From the NCBI GenBank assembly GCA_003229305.1, contig QIDH01000058.1, positions 27,774 to 91,773 on the forward strand: a stretch of DNA of 64,000 bases. The letters are read 5' to 3'. Below, in pieces: positions 1 through 9,466 of the stretch; the stretch's first letter is position 1, and each line of letters begins with the position of its first letter. The notes beneath the pieces were generated by a model. The model was not told where the DNA came from. It saw only the letters and a program-made list of their open reading frames with translations, and searched no databases. This DNA is from Acidimicrobiia bacterium (GTDB lineage Bacteria; Actinomycetota; Acidimicrobiia; Spongiisociales; Spongiisociaceae). Position numbers and translations under genes: made by a program.

Positions 1-554
1 CCCGTTGTAGGGAGATGGCCGAAAAACACGGGCGGGCGTTGATTGTTACCGGTGACCCGACCGATCCCGAAGTACTCAGCGAGTTCCAGATCGACGACGA
101 CGACGCCGTGATCGCCTTGACCGAAGACGACGAGACAAACATAATGGCCGGCCTCGTTGCCAAGGCCCTTGGGGCCGCAACCACCGTGGCCAGAGTCAAC
201 CGTCTGAGCTACGTCGGATTGATCTCAGGCTTCGGCATTGATGCGACCGTCTCGGTCCGCCTCGCCGCAGCGAATTCGATTCTCCGGTTCGTTCGCAGGG
301 GCAAGATCCACTCGGTTGTCACCTTCAACGACACGGACGCCGAGGTCATCGAGCTGGAGGTGAACGAATCGAGCGAGGCGGTCGGCAAGAAGCTTTCTGA
401 GCTTCCGTTGCCGGAGGGGGCGGTCATCGGCGGAATCATGCGCAACGGGGACGCAATCGTGCCGACCGGCGCAACGGAGATCGGATCCCACGACCACCTC
501 ATCGTCTTTACGCTGCCCCAAACAATGGCAAAAGTGGAGAGTTTGTTCGGGTGA
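1..554 (+). CDS. trkA: TrkA-type potassium uptake NAD-binding protein, C-terminal RCK part (5' truncated by window edge)
   Basis: RCK_N/RCK_C-like protein ('DPEVLSEFQIDDDDAVIALTEDDETNIMAGLVAK'); overlaps the trkH start; N-terminus lies before the window. Confidence 0.85.
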   Translation, partial: RCREMAEKHGRALIVTGDPTDPEVLSEFQIDDDDAVIALTEDDETNIMAGLVAKALGAATTVARVNRLSYVGLISGFGIDATVSVRLAAANSILRFVRRGKIHSVVTFNDTDAEVIELEVNESSEAVGKKLSELPLPEGAVIGGIMRNGDAIVPTGATEIGSHDHLIVFTLPQTMAKVESLFG

Positions 555-2059
555 GCCGCCCTCGAGGTGTGTCGGCCGAACGGAGATCGGCCCACTCGGT
601 TTCGATGGGCCGCCGGCTCGCGTACGTGATCGGAGCGGTGGTCATGGCCGCCGGTGTTGCGATGGTGCCGGCCGCCGGCATCTCGGCGATTTACCGGGAG
701 TGGGACGATGCACTGTGGATTCTGGTAGCCGCCGGAATCACCGTGGCTGCTGGGTACATCGGTTGGCGAGTCGTCGGCCGCCAGGGAATCGTCACAACCA
801 AAGAAGGTTTCGCAACGGTCGGCCTCGCCTGGTTCGCCCTGGCCTTCTTCGGGACGCTCCCATACCTATTGACCGGGTCAATCGGCAACCTCACAGATGC
901 ATTTTTCGAGACCGCCTCCGGATTCACGACCACCGGAGCGTCCATTCTCCCTGACCCCTCCGTCCTGTCACATGGCATGTTGTTCTGGCGTTCGCTCACT
1001 CAGTGGCTCGGCGGGATGGGAATCATTGTGCTGTCGCTCGCCATCCTCCCAGTCCTTGGAGTTGGCGGGGTGCAGCTCGCCAAAGCGGAATCGCCCGGCC
1101 CAGAACCAGACCGGCTGACCCCTCGCTTCCGCGACACCGCTAAACGCCTTTGGTACGTCTACGCCGGTATCACGCTCATCGAGGTGATCTTCCTGGTCTT
1201 CGGCGAGATGGACTTGTTCCAAGCGATCAACCATGCATTCACGACAATGTCAACTGGCGGATTCAGCACAGAGGCCGGGTCGGTCGGCGCCTTCGGCCTG
1301 TACACCCAATGGGTGATCATCATGTTCATGTTCATGGCAGGCGCGTCGTTCGCCCTTCACTATCGGGCCCTGACCAGACCCGGCATCTACTTCAAAAACA
1401 CAGAATTCCTCCTGTATTCCACGATGGCGGCAGGCGCAGTTGTGATCATCGGAGGTGGTATTTGGGGTGAAACAGAGTTCGCCCAAACCCTCACCGATGC
1501 CGTCTTCACGTCGCTGACGCTCATAACCACAACGGGTTTCGGTACCGCGGACTTCGGTCAGTGGGACTCGGGCCTGCAGATCTTCATAGTCGGACTGATG
1601 TTCCTGGGGGGCATGGCCGGTTCGACGGCCGGTGGGATCAAGACCTACCGGATCGGAGTGCTCACCAAGGCCGCCTCTGCCGACCTACGCCGATTGGTCC
1701 ATCCTCGAGGAGTATTCATCACCCGGTTCGGAAAGGACGTCGTGCCCGATCCGATAGTCGAGTCGGTGCAATCCTTCTTCCTCTTCTTCATGTTCTTGTT
1801 CATGACCGGAACTTTCGTGATGGGGTTCATCGCTTCGACGCTGCCGGGAGCCGAGCTCGATCTGGTCACCAGCGCATCGGCAGTCGCCTCCGCTCTGGGA
1901 AACATCGGTCCTGGCCTTGGCGAAGTCGGTCCGGCCTCCAACTATTTCGGCATTCCATGGCCAGGCAAATGGCTACTGAGTTTCCTGATGATGGCTGGTC
2001 GACTCGAGATCTTTCCCGTGCTGCTGCTTTTCACACGAGAGTTGTGGAGACGCTCCTAA
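551..2059 (+). CDS. trkH: TrkH-type potassium transporter subunit
   Basis: Multi-TM protein with repeated filter-like segments ('SGFTTTGAS', 'STGGFSTE', 'TTTGFGTAD', 'GGMAGSTAGGIK'); 4-bp overlap with trkA. Confidence 0.93.
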   Translation: MSRPRGVSAERRSAHSVSMGRRLAYVIGAVVMAAGVAMVPAAGISAIYREWDDALWILVAAGITVAAGYIGWRVVGRQGIVTTKEGFATVGLAWFALAFFGTLPYLLTGSIGNLTDAFFETASGFTTTGASILPDPSVLSHGMLFWRSLTQWLGGMGIIVLSLAILPVLGVGGVQLAKAESPGPEPDRLTPRFRDTAKRLWYVYAGITLIEVIFLVFGEMDLFQAINHAFTTMSTGGFSTEAGSVGAFGLYTQWVIIMFMFMAGASFALHYRALTRPGIYFKNTEFLLYSTMAAGAVVIIGGGIWGETEFAQTLTDAVFTSLTLITTTGFGTADFGQWDSGLQIFIVGLMFLGGMAGSTAGGIKTYRIGVLTKAASADLRRLVHPRGVFITRFGKDVVPDPIVESVQSFFLFFMFLFMTGTFVMGFIASTLPGAELDLVTSASAVASALGNIGPGLGEVGPASNYFGIPWPGKWLLSFLMMAGRLEIFPVLLLFTRELWRRS

Positions 2060-2103
2060 TTGGATCCGTCTGGGGCACTCCTTGAAGGCAAGGCCGATGG
2101 GCT

Positions 2104-3216
2104 TCAGCCGTCAAGGACGACGAGGTTGTCACGGTGTATCAACTCGCCGTCCCAACCAATCAGTTCGTTGCTTCTCTTGCCCAATGCGCCTCGCGCCACC
2201 TCCGAACCGACATTCATCGTCCCCTTGGCCATCAGCCGTCCCGCCAGATTGTGGATTTCGACCGCAGCCCCTGCACCGAAGTTGCCGGTCACAGAGGTGG
2301 CTCCGACCACGAGCAACGAACTACCTCGCTGCGTAAGCGCCATCGCAGCCCCATCGTCCACTTGAACCTGGCCTTCTGAGGCGAGTCCGAAGGCTATCCA
2401 AAGCTTGCGGGACGCCAGTTTCTGTGAGTGAGGGGCGACCCAGGTCCCTACGTCCTCACCATTCGCTGCCCTGACCGTCGCGTCTGTCGACTTGGCGGGA
2501 GCGATGACTGTCGGAATACCTGACCAGGCTGCCATCCTGGCCGCGATGACCTTCGTCCCGACGCCGCCAGAGCCGAGCGGACCGGATCCTCCTGAGGCCA
2601 GCTCATCCAGCACCGCATCGTTGTGCCTCAACGCCCCGAGCAGCTCCGCGTCCGCGTCGAAGCGCGGATCCCTCGCATAGAGACCTTCGGTGTCGGTCAG
2701 GAGAATCAGGAGTTTGGCTCCAACCAGATGCGAAACGATTGCTGCCAGTCGATCGTTGTCTCCGAGCTTTAGTTCCTCGATGGCGACAGTGTCGTTCTCG
2801 TTGACTATCGGCACGACACCAAGTTCCAACATGCGCTCCAGGGCCTGACGAGAGTGCAAATACTGATTGCGGATTCCAAGAATGTCCTTGGTCAGCAAGA
2901 CCTGACCGACCACCCTTGCCTCGTTGGCAAAAGCCCGCGAGTAGTTCTCCATCAGGCGCCCCTGGCCGATGGCGGCAGCCACTTGCAATCCGGTGATCTC
3001 GGTAGGTCGCCCGTCGAGTTCGGGGATTCCGGCTGCTACCGCCCCCGAACTGACGAGTACGGTCGGGTTTCCCCGGTCCCAGAGTGAGCAAACCTGCTGC
3101 ACCGTCCTGGCAATGGCGACCAGGTCGACGCCGCCACCCGGTTTGGACAAGCTCGAAGATCCCACCTTTACGACGATGGGGGCTCCGACCGGGACCGCCA
3201 CCCGCTCAGTCCGCAT
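2104..3216 (-). CDS. proB: Glutamate 5-kinase with C-terminal PUA domain
   Basis: 'IVVKVGSSSLSKPGG', 'VLVSSGAVAAG', 'NENDTVA..ELKLGDNDRLAA'; start moved to MRTERVAV, slightly overlapping the obg end. Confidence 0.93.
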   Translation of the reverse strand: MRTERVAVPVGAPIVVKVGSSSLSKPGGGVDLVAIARTVQQVCSLWDRGNPTVLVSSGAVAAGIPELDGRPTEITGLQVAAAIGQGRLMENYSRAFANEARVVGQVLLTKDILGIRNQYLHSRQALERMLELGVVPIVNENDTVAIEELKLGDNDRLAAIVSHLVGAKLLILLTDTEGLYARDPRFDADAELLGALRHNDAVLDELASGGSGPLGSGGVGTKVIAARMAAWSGIPTVIAPAKSTDATVRAANGEDVGTWVAPHSQKLASRKLWIAFGLASEGQVQVDDGAAMALTQRGSSLLVVGATSVTGNFGAGAAVEIHNLAGRLMAKGTMNVGSEVARGALGKRSNELIGWDGELIHRDNLVVLDG

Positions 3217-4552
3217 CGTTGCGCTGCCCCTCCGTTTCGATTCCTGGGCTGACGGCATCATCGGAGTCGATCTCTCCTTCGTCTTCTCGGGCAAGATCTG
3301 TTTGAAGAGGGTCCTGGAATTCGAAGACGATATCTCCGATGGCCACATCGTCGCCAGGAATCGCTCCCGCTTCACGCAGGGCGGCGTCAACTCCAATTTG
3401 TGCCAAACGGGTAGCAGCAAACGCGGCTGCCTCTGGCAACGTCAGGTCATTGAGAGACACGGCACGCTCCGCGGCGCGGCCCTCCACTACCCACGTCGCA
3501 TCTCTCCGGCTCACGGTGAATGGAATCTCGATCGGACGATGCAGGACAAACCCCTGTCGTTCTGGCGCTTCACGTTTTGCAGTATCGACCGCATCGGCCA
3601 CCGCATGAAGCAGTCGCTCGAGCCCTTCGCCGGTAATCGCACTGAAAGCGAGGAGCTCGCCGTCCACAAGCCCGGCAAGCTCTCGCAGGTCGGATGCACC
3701 GGTGTCCACCTTCGACACCGCGACAACCATCGGGCGTTTCGCCAGCTGAGGTGAGTGAGCCGCGAGCTCCCGCACCAACACCTCGTATTGGGTGACGACC
3801 GAATCGGTCTGCAGATCCGAAGGGTCGAGCAGCACGACCAACGCTCTCGCCCTCTCGGTGTGCCGCAAGAACTCGTGTCCCAGCCCTTTGCCGTCCGCCG
3901 CCCCCTCTATCAGACCAGGGATGTCAGCGAGCACAAACTCGCGTTCGCTGTGTGATACGACGCCCAGATTCGGTTCAAGGGTCGTAAACGGGTAGTCGGC
4001 AATCTTGGGTTTAGCAGCAGAAACCTTGGATATCAGAGTGCTCTTGCCCGCGTTCGGGTACCCAATGAGCGCGGCGTCTGCGACCAGCTTGAGTTCCAGG
4101 GAAAACCATTCGGCGAGGCCATATTCGCCTTGCTCTGCAAAGGTCGGATGCCGGTGTCTGCGACTGACGAAGCCCGCATTGCCTTTGCCACCTCGGCCGC
4201 CCGAAAGCACCTTCGCCGACTGGCCAGGCAAAACAAGGTCGGCAACAACCACGCCGTCACTGTCGGATACCACGGTCCCGGCCGGTACGAAAAGTACGAG
4301 ATCCTTTCCGAATTTCCCGTGGCGAAGGTCGCCCTCACCGTGCTTACCGTCGGTCGCCGAGTGATGTGGATTGCGTTTGTACCTGAGTAGGGTCGGAATG
4401 TTGGCATCGGCGGCGATAGTCACACTTCCCCCGGAACCACCTGAGCCGCCAACCGGGCGACCCTTCGCGTGTCGACCGATCTTGAGGAAGCTAACGACGC
4501 CCGCCCCGCCGTTGCCGGCGCGCAGACGCACGCGGACCTCGTCGACGAACAT
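3206..4552 (-). CDS. obg: GTPase Obg/CgtA with C-terminal OCT domain
   Basis: 'MFVDEVRVRLRAGNGGAGVVSF', 'GYPNAGKSTLISKVSAAKPKIADYPFTTLEPNLG', 'DIPGLIEGA'. Confidence 0.96.
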   Translation of the reverse strand: MFVDEVRVRLRAGNGGAGVVSFLKIGRHAKGRPVGGSGGSGGSVTIAADANIPTLLRYKRNPHHSATDGKHGEGDLRHGKFGKDLVLFVPAGTVVSDSDGVVVADLVLPGQSAKVLSGGRGGKGNAGFVSRRHRHPTFAEQGEYGLAEWFSLELKLVADAALIGYPNAGKSTLISKVSAAKPKIADYPFTTLEPNLGVVSHSEREFVLADIPGLIEGAADGKGLGHEFLRHTERARALVVLLDPSDLQTDSVVTQYEVLVRELAAHSPQLAKRPMVVAVSKVDTGASDLRELAGLVDGELLAFSAITGEGLERLLHAVADAVDTAKREAPERQGFVLHRPIEIPFTVSRRDATWVVEGRAAERAVSLNDLTLPEAAAFAATRLAQIGVDAALREAGAIPGDDVAIGDIVFEFQDPLQTDLAREDEGEIDSDDAVSPGIETEGQRNDAD

Positions 4553-4574
4553 GGCGAAGGTCGGGAGCGTCTCC

Positions 4575-4826
4575 CTATTCGGGAAGGACGCTCACCAGTC
4601 GACGCCCATGGCGAGCGTGATATTGCACAATGCCAGGACGTTTCGCGAATAACGTGTCGTCTCCTCCACGCCCAACATTGTCGCCAGGGTGGATCCGAGT
4701 TCCCCTCTGGCGCACGATGATCGATCCGGCTGTGACCACTTGGCCATCAAAAACCTTGGGTCCGAGTCGCTGGGACTGAGAATCCCGCCCGTTCTTGCTG
4801 GAACCACCGGCCTTGGTTTTGGACAT
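4575..4826 (-). CDS. rpmA: Ribosomal protein bL27
   Basis: '[29 protein letters not shown]...[10 protein letters not shown]'; adjacent to rplU and obg. Confidence 0.97.
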   Translation of the reverse strand: MSKTKAGGSSKNGRDSQSQRLGPKVFDGQVVTAGSIIVRQRGTRIHPGDNVGRGGDDTLFAKRPGIVQYHARHGRRLVSVLPE

Positions 4827-4828
4827 TC

Positions 4829-5278
4829 TCAGGCTCCTTCGGTTTGGTCGGCGTCTTTGGCTTTCTTGGCAGGCTTGGCAGCCACCTTCTTGGCAGGCTT
4901 GGCTGCCGCCTCTTTGGCAGGCTTGGCTACCGCCTCTTTGGCAGGCTTGGCAGCCGCCTTCTTGGCCTTCGGAAGATCTATGGCGGTGATCTCCAACTGG
5001 GTGTAGCGCTGGCGATGACCTTGCCGGCGGCGGTAGCCGGTCTTGTTCTTGTATTTGAAGATGTCGATCTTGTCGCCTTTGGTCTCGCCGAGAACCTTGG
5101 CGCGGACTTTCACGTCGCCGAGCGCGGCTCGCCCGGTGATCGAGTTGCCTTTGTCATCGACCACAAACAGCGGGGTGAACTCGACCTCTTCTCCGACGTT
5201 TTTTAGGCGTTCGACATCGATGACGTCGCCCGGTGTGACCTTGGCCTGTTTGCCACCGGACCTGATGATTGCGTACAT
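4829..5278 (-). CDS. rplU: Ribosomal protein bL21 with Ala/Lys/Pro repeat tail
   Basis: '[23 protein letters not shown]' bL21 core, then four ~8-aa KPAKxxxA repeats. Confidence 0.96.
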   Translation of the reverse strand: MYAIIRSGGKQAKVTPGDVIDVERLKNVGEEVEFTPLFVVDDKGNSITGRAALGDVKVRAKVLGETKGDKIDIFKYKNKTGYRRRQGHRQRYTQLEITAIDLPKAKKAAAKPAKEAVAKPAKEAAAKPAKKVAAKPAKKAKDADQTEGA

Positions 5279-5374
5279 AGTTCAACCCTGCTGATCGTTT
5301 GTATTCAGAAAGAATTCGGGACCAGACATGATAACCCCTCTTCAGATGCCCTCCGTCGGGTATTACCCAGCCGG

Positions 5375-6973
5375 CTAATCCTTCGACGACTCGTGAGCCT
5401 GCGACTCGATCGGGGTTCCTACCGCAGCGGCGTCCGCGTGCAGCAACACACCTCTGCCGTTGCACGTAGGACAGGTGTCGGAGAAGGACTCGACCAGGCC
5501 TTCTGAGACGTTCTTGCGGGTCATCTCGACGAGCCCCAGGTTCGAGACATCGAAAACTTGGGTACGCGTCTTGTCTTTGGCAAGGGTCTCGTTGAGCCGC
5601 CGCAACACCGCCCTGCGGCTCTTTTCGATCTCCATATCAATGAAGTCGATGACGATGATGCCGCCTATGTCGCGCAGGCGCAGCTGACGGCCGATCTCCT
5701 CGGCTGCCTCGAGGTTGTTGGCAAGCACGGTCTCTTCGAGGTTGGACTTACCGACGAACTTGCCGGTGTTGACATCAATGACGGTCAGCGCCTCGGTGCG
5801 GTCGATCACCAGATGTCCACCGGACGGCAGCCAAACCCTGCGATCCAGCGCCTTACGCAGCTGATCTTCGACGTGGAAGCGCTCAAAAAGAGCGAGGTCC
5901 TCGTCTTTGTAGCGCTGCACCTTGTCCAGCAGATCTGGAGCAGTCTCTTTCAGGTAGGCGGACACCTTCTTGTTGGCTAGATCGTCATCGATCATGAGCC
6001 GACGGAAATCGTTGGTGAAGTGCTCCCTGATCACTCGCAGAAGCAGACTTGGTTCCTCGTAGACGGTCCTTGGTGCAGGTCCGTCTCCAAGAGAAGCCTG
6101 AATCGTCTCCCATCGATCCACTAGCCGATCAATGTCCAAGACGATCTCCTCGCGACTCGCCTTGGCGGCCGCCGTCCTCACGATCACACCAAAGCCGTCC
6201 GGCTTGGCTTCCTCGATGATCGTTCGTAACCGGGCGCGCTCATCGTCCGGGAGCCGCCTTGAAATGCCCTGGATGTCGGAATCAGGTACGAGCACGAGGT
6301 GTCGCCCTGGCACGGTCACCTCGTTCGACAACCTGGCACCCTTGCTGCCCATCGCATCCTTGACGACCTGCACCAGAATCTCATCGCCAACCTTGAGCGC
6401 CTCCTCGATCCTGGGACGCCTCCTGCCGTGCTTGCCTCGGTCGTACGAGATATCCCCGGCGTAGAGCACCCCGTTTTTCTCGGCCCCGAAATCGACGAAC
6501 GCCGCCTCCATACCTGGCAACACGTTCTTGACCTTGGCCACATACATGTTGCCGGCCAACGATGTCTTGTCATCCTTGGCGACGTAATGCTCGACCAACA
6601 CAGGGCCCTCAAGAACGACGATCTGGGTCTGGTGGGGCTTGACCCTGACCAACATCTGCTTTCTGGCAGATTCGTCCGGAATGATGATTTCTTCGTCACG
6701 GAGCTGCCCGGCCCTGCGGCTCGGGCGGCGATCAGCACCCTGGGACCGGTTCCTGTTTCGTTGTTGGGAACGGCGATCGTTTTTCGACCCTCCGTTCCGG
6801 TGGCGATTCCCGGCCCTGCCGTTTGCCTTGGAGCGATCCGAAGTCGGAGCCTCTACTACTCGCCTAACACGAACTTTCTCGCTGCCGACCTTGCGCTCCT
6901 TGCGCGTCTCGGTGGCGGAATCGCCTACACCCCTTCGAATGACTTCGGGAGCCCTGCGGCGGAACAATGCCAT
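5375..6973 (-). CDS. rne: Ribonuclease E/G family protein
   Basis: S1-like 'MYVAKVKNVLPGMEAAFVDFG', 'VIDVNTGKFVG', 'GGIIVIDFIDME', 'CPTCNGRG'; ATG at 6973 preceded by AAAGGAGAG, so the longer 7306 start is unlikely. Confidence 0.92.
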   Translation of the reverse strand: MALFRRRAPEVIRRGVGDSATETRKERKVGSEKVRVRRVVEAPTSDRSKANGRAGNRHRNGGSKNDRRSQQRNRNRSQGADRRPSRRAGQLRDEEIIIPDESARKQMLVRVKPHQTQIVVLEGPVLVEHYVAKDDKTSLAGNMYVAKVKNVLPGMEAAFVDFGAEKNGVLYAGDISYDRGKHGRRRPRIEEALKVGDEILVQVVKDAMGSKGARLSNEVTVPGRHLVLVPDSDIQGISRRLPDDERARLRTIIEEAKPDGFGVIVRTAAAKASREEIVLDIDRLVDRWETIQASLGDGPAPRTVYEEPSLLLRVIREHFTNDFRRLMIDDDLANKKVSAYLKETAPDLLDKVQRYKDEDLALFERFHVEDQLRKALDRRVWLPSGGHLVIDRTEALTVIDVNTGKFVGKSNLEETVLANNLEAAEEIGRQLRLRDIGGIIVIDFIDMEIEKSRRAVLRRLNETLAKDKTRTQVFDVSNLGLVEMTRKNVSEGLVESFSDTCPTCNGRGVLLHADAAAVGTPIESQAHESSKD

Positions 6974-7662
6974 GAATTCTCTCTCCTTTGGCGGCCTCGC
7001 GGGCCGGCCGAATACTGCGAATCGTCGGCAAACCGGAAATCCCGGGGCCGAGCGTCCTCCCACAATCTGCGGATCGGCGGCGGGCGCGGATCCTGTGGGA
7101 GGCATGTGCGGGACCCGATTGCACAGAAAGAGCCGCTCCTCGCCGCCGTCGAGCATCGCTCGGACGTCGGCACGAAGCATTGACTTTCTCAACAACCAGG
7201 TCGGTGAGCCTGCAGAACACAAACAGGCACGCGGCCTGTTCAATAACAGTGATCCTTTTCGCCGTGCGGCCGGGTCCACCGTGGTCGACCATGCCCGCAT
7301 GGACAAGTTCTGTAAAGGTGGCGGAGCCGACGCCGGTGGGCAAACTCCGAAGCGGAGTCATACCGGTGCCTCCGAGGCTCGAACAATTCGGTCAACGTGT
7401 GACCTGCCACTCAGCGTAGCAGCGTGACCCCAACTTTCAGGAACCCCCTGCTCAGAGAGGCGTGCCAAGCAACGAATTCTGCGACGAGGAGCCCCAGCAA
7501 ACAACTCGGCTCCTCTCCGGATCGGGTGGTTGCTCGTAGGAGGGCGGTCGGCAATCCCCTAGTCACCATCAATGGCCGGGCCATACGTCAGGCCGGCTGA
7601 TGAAGGAACCTCTGCGATCGACACTTTCCGACCACCCTCCTAGTTTGTTTAGTATCGGCGCG

Positions 7663-8250
7663 CTACTGCTCGAAGCTGAGCTGTTGTGCCTCGTCCGGGT
7701 CAAAGCAGAGCCGACACCTCGCCTCGTAGGCGTCGGTAGCGCCCAGCATGACCAGTTCGGTCGACTCGACGATGCGTTGGGTGAAATTTGCCGGACCGCC
7801 GCACCTGTGACAGACCGCCAGCATCTTTGTGACGTACTCCGCCCGCGTCGCCATCGTCGGGAGGGGCTCGAATGGCCGCCCGAGGTAGTCGAGATCCAAT
7901 CCTGCAACGATGATCTGTTTGCCCGCCAAGGCAAGTTGTTCTACGACTCCAATGATGTCGGCGTCGAAGAACTGCACCTCGTCAATGCCTATCACCTCCG
8001 TCTTGTCTTCAACCTCGTGGAGAAGTTGATCAGAGTCTGCGATTGCCATTGCCTCGACCTTGAGCGAACTGTGGGACACCAACTCGGTCGTCGAGTAGCG
8101 GTCGTCGATGCCCGGCTTGAAGATCTGCACCGGAATTCTGGCGATCTTTACCCTGACCATTCGCCGAATCAGCTCTTCGCTCTTGCCAGAAAACATCGGC
8201 CCGCAGATCACCTCAAGCCAGCCACGGTCGCCACGTCGATACATGGCCAT
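7663..8250 (-). CDS. tdk: Thymidine kinase (type II)
   Basis: 'GPMFSGKSEELIRR', 'IGIDEVQFFD', 'AGLDLDYLGRPFEP', Zn-ribbon 'CHRCGG...CRLC'. Confidence 0.95.
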   Translation of the reverse strand: MAMYRRGDRGWLEVICGPMFSGKSEELIRRMVRVKIARIPVQIFKPGIDDRYSTTELVSHSSLKVEAMAIADSDQLLHEVEDKTEVIGIDEVQFFDADIIGVVEQLALAGKQIIVAGLDLDYLGRPFEPLPTMATRAEYVTKMLAVCHRCGGPANFTQRIVESTELVMLGATDAYEARCRLCFDPDEAQQLSFEQ

Positions 8251-8293
8251 GCACCATAGCGAGCAGGTTCGGGCTGCGATCCGGCGAGCTCGT

Positions 8294-9466
8294 TCAGCGC
8301 AACGGCACGTACTCGCGACCAGGGACGGGCGACCTGGAGCGCCAAATGTTGTTTACGATCCCCAGGCCTCCCCCCATGGCGATCATGGCAGATCCTCCTG
8401 CGCTGACGAACGGCAGGGGAAGACCAGTTACAGGCGCGACACCGACCGTCATGCCAATATTGATAAACACGTGAAAGATCAACATCGTGGCTATCCCAAC
8501 GGCTACGAGACTGCCGAATCTGTCCGGTGCGCTGTTGGCAATTACCAGAATCCGCCAGATCAATAGTCCATAAGCGCTGACAACCAGCGCACTTCCGATG
8601 AAGCCGAGCTGCTCCCCGATGGCGGTGAAGATGAAGTCAGACGTCTGGAACGGAACGAAGTTGAGCAAGGTCTGGGGACCCTCGAACAGACCCTGCCCAA
8701 ACAATCCTCCGTTCCCGATCGCGATTCGAGACCGGTCAAGGTTGTAGTTCAGACTCTGAAGGTCAGACTGCTGATCCAAAAATCCAAGAATGCGATTCAC
8801 CTGATAGTCATCGAGCAACTCGAGCTGCCAGAAGGCCACGACAGTTGCCACCCCAGCTCCGATGAGAACGAGCAACTGGCGGAAGGTCGTGCCTGCCACA
8901 AAGAGCATGGCGAGGGTGATGAAACTGAACACCATCATCGTTCCGAGGTCTGGTTGTCGAAAGATCAGGAACGATGGAAGTGAAACCGCGAGCAATGTGG
9001 CGATCAACCGTGCCCAGCGCATACCTGTCTCAGATGCAGGCGCGAGCACCGTCCCGACAACCATGATCACGCCAAGCTTCGCGAATTCTGATGGTTGGAG
9101 CTGGAATGAACCGATCGGGATCCATCGCTGGGCGTTGCGTTGCTCTGGCATGAACAAGACGGCGAACAAGATCAGCACCACCGCGATGAAAACGAATGCA
9201 GCCGTGTTGCGGTACTGCCGGTAGTCAATGATCGAAGCCACCACAAAGGCCAGGATCGCGATGCCTGCGAAAACCATCTGACGGCGCATTGGTCCCGTCG
9301 GATCGAGACCTTCGGCTTCGAGACGAACGAAGGTGGCTGAGTAGACCATGAGGACACCAAGCGCCATCAAGGCAACCATTATCACGAACATCACGACGTC
9401 TGGAGTCGGCTTCCGTCGATCCGAGAGTAATCCGCCACTGCTCCGAGGTCCGCTTAGCACCGCCAT
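8294..9466 (-). CDS. rodA: Rod-shape determining peptidoglycan polymerase (SEDS family)
   Basis: SEDS multi-TM pattern 'YSATFVRL', 'GQRNAQRWIPIGSFQLQPSEFAKLG', 'NIGMTVGVAPVTGLPLPFVSAGGSAM'. Confidence 0.94.
   Translation of the reverse strand: MAVLSGPRSSGGLLSDRRKPTPDVVMFVIMVALMALGVLMVYSATFVRLEAEGLDPTGPMRRQMVFAGIAILAFVVASIIDYRQYRNTAAFVFIAVVLILFAVLFMPEQRNAQRWIPIGSFQLQPSEFAKLGVIMVVGTVLAPASETGMRWARLIATLLAVSLPSFLIFRQPDLGTMMVFSFITLAMLFVAGTTFRQLLVLIGAGVATVVAFWQLELLDDYQVNRILGFLDQQSDLQSLNYNLDRSRIAIGNGGLFGQGLFEGPQTLLNFVPFQTSDFIFTAIGEQLGFIGSALVVSAYGLLIWRILVIANSAPDRFGSLVAVGIATMLIFHVFINIGMTVGVAPVTGLPLPFVSAGGSAMIAMGGGLGIVNNIWRSRSPVPGREYVPLR

Noticed and set aside
7000-7440. Long region upstream of rne as a riboswitch/ncRNA
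   Set aside because: No recognisable conserved RNA motif; may be only a long 5' UTR.
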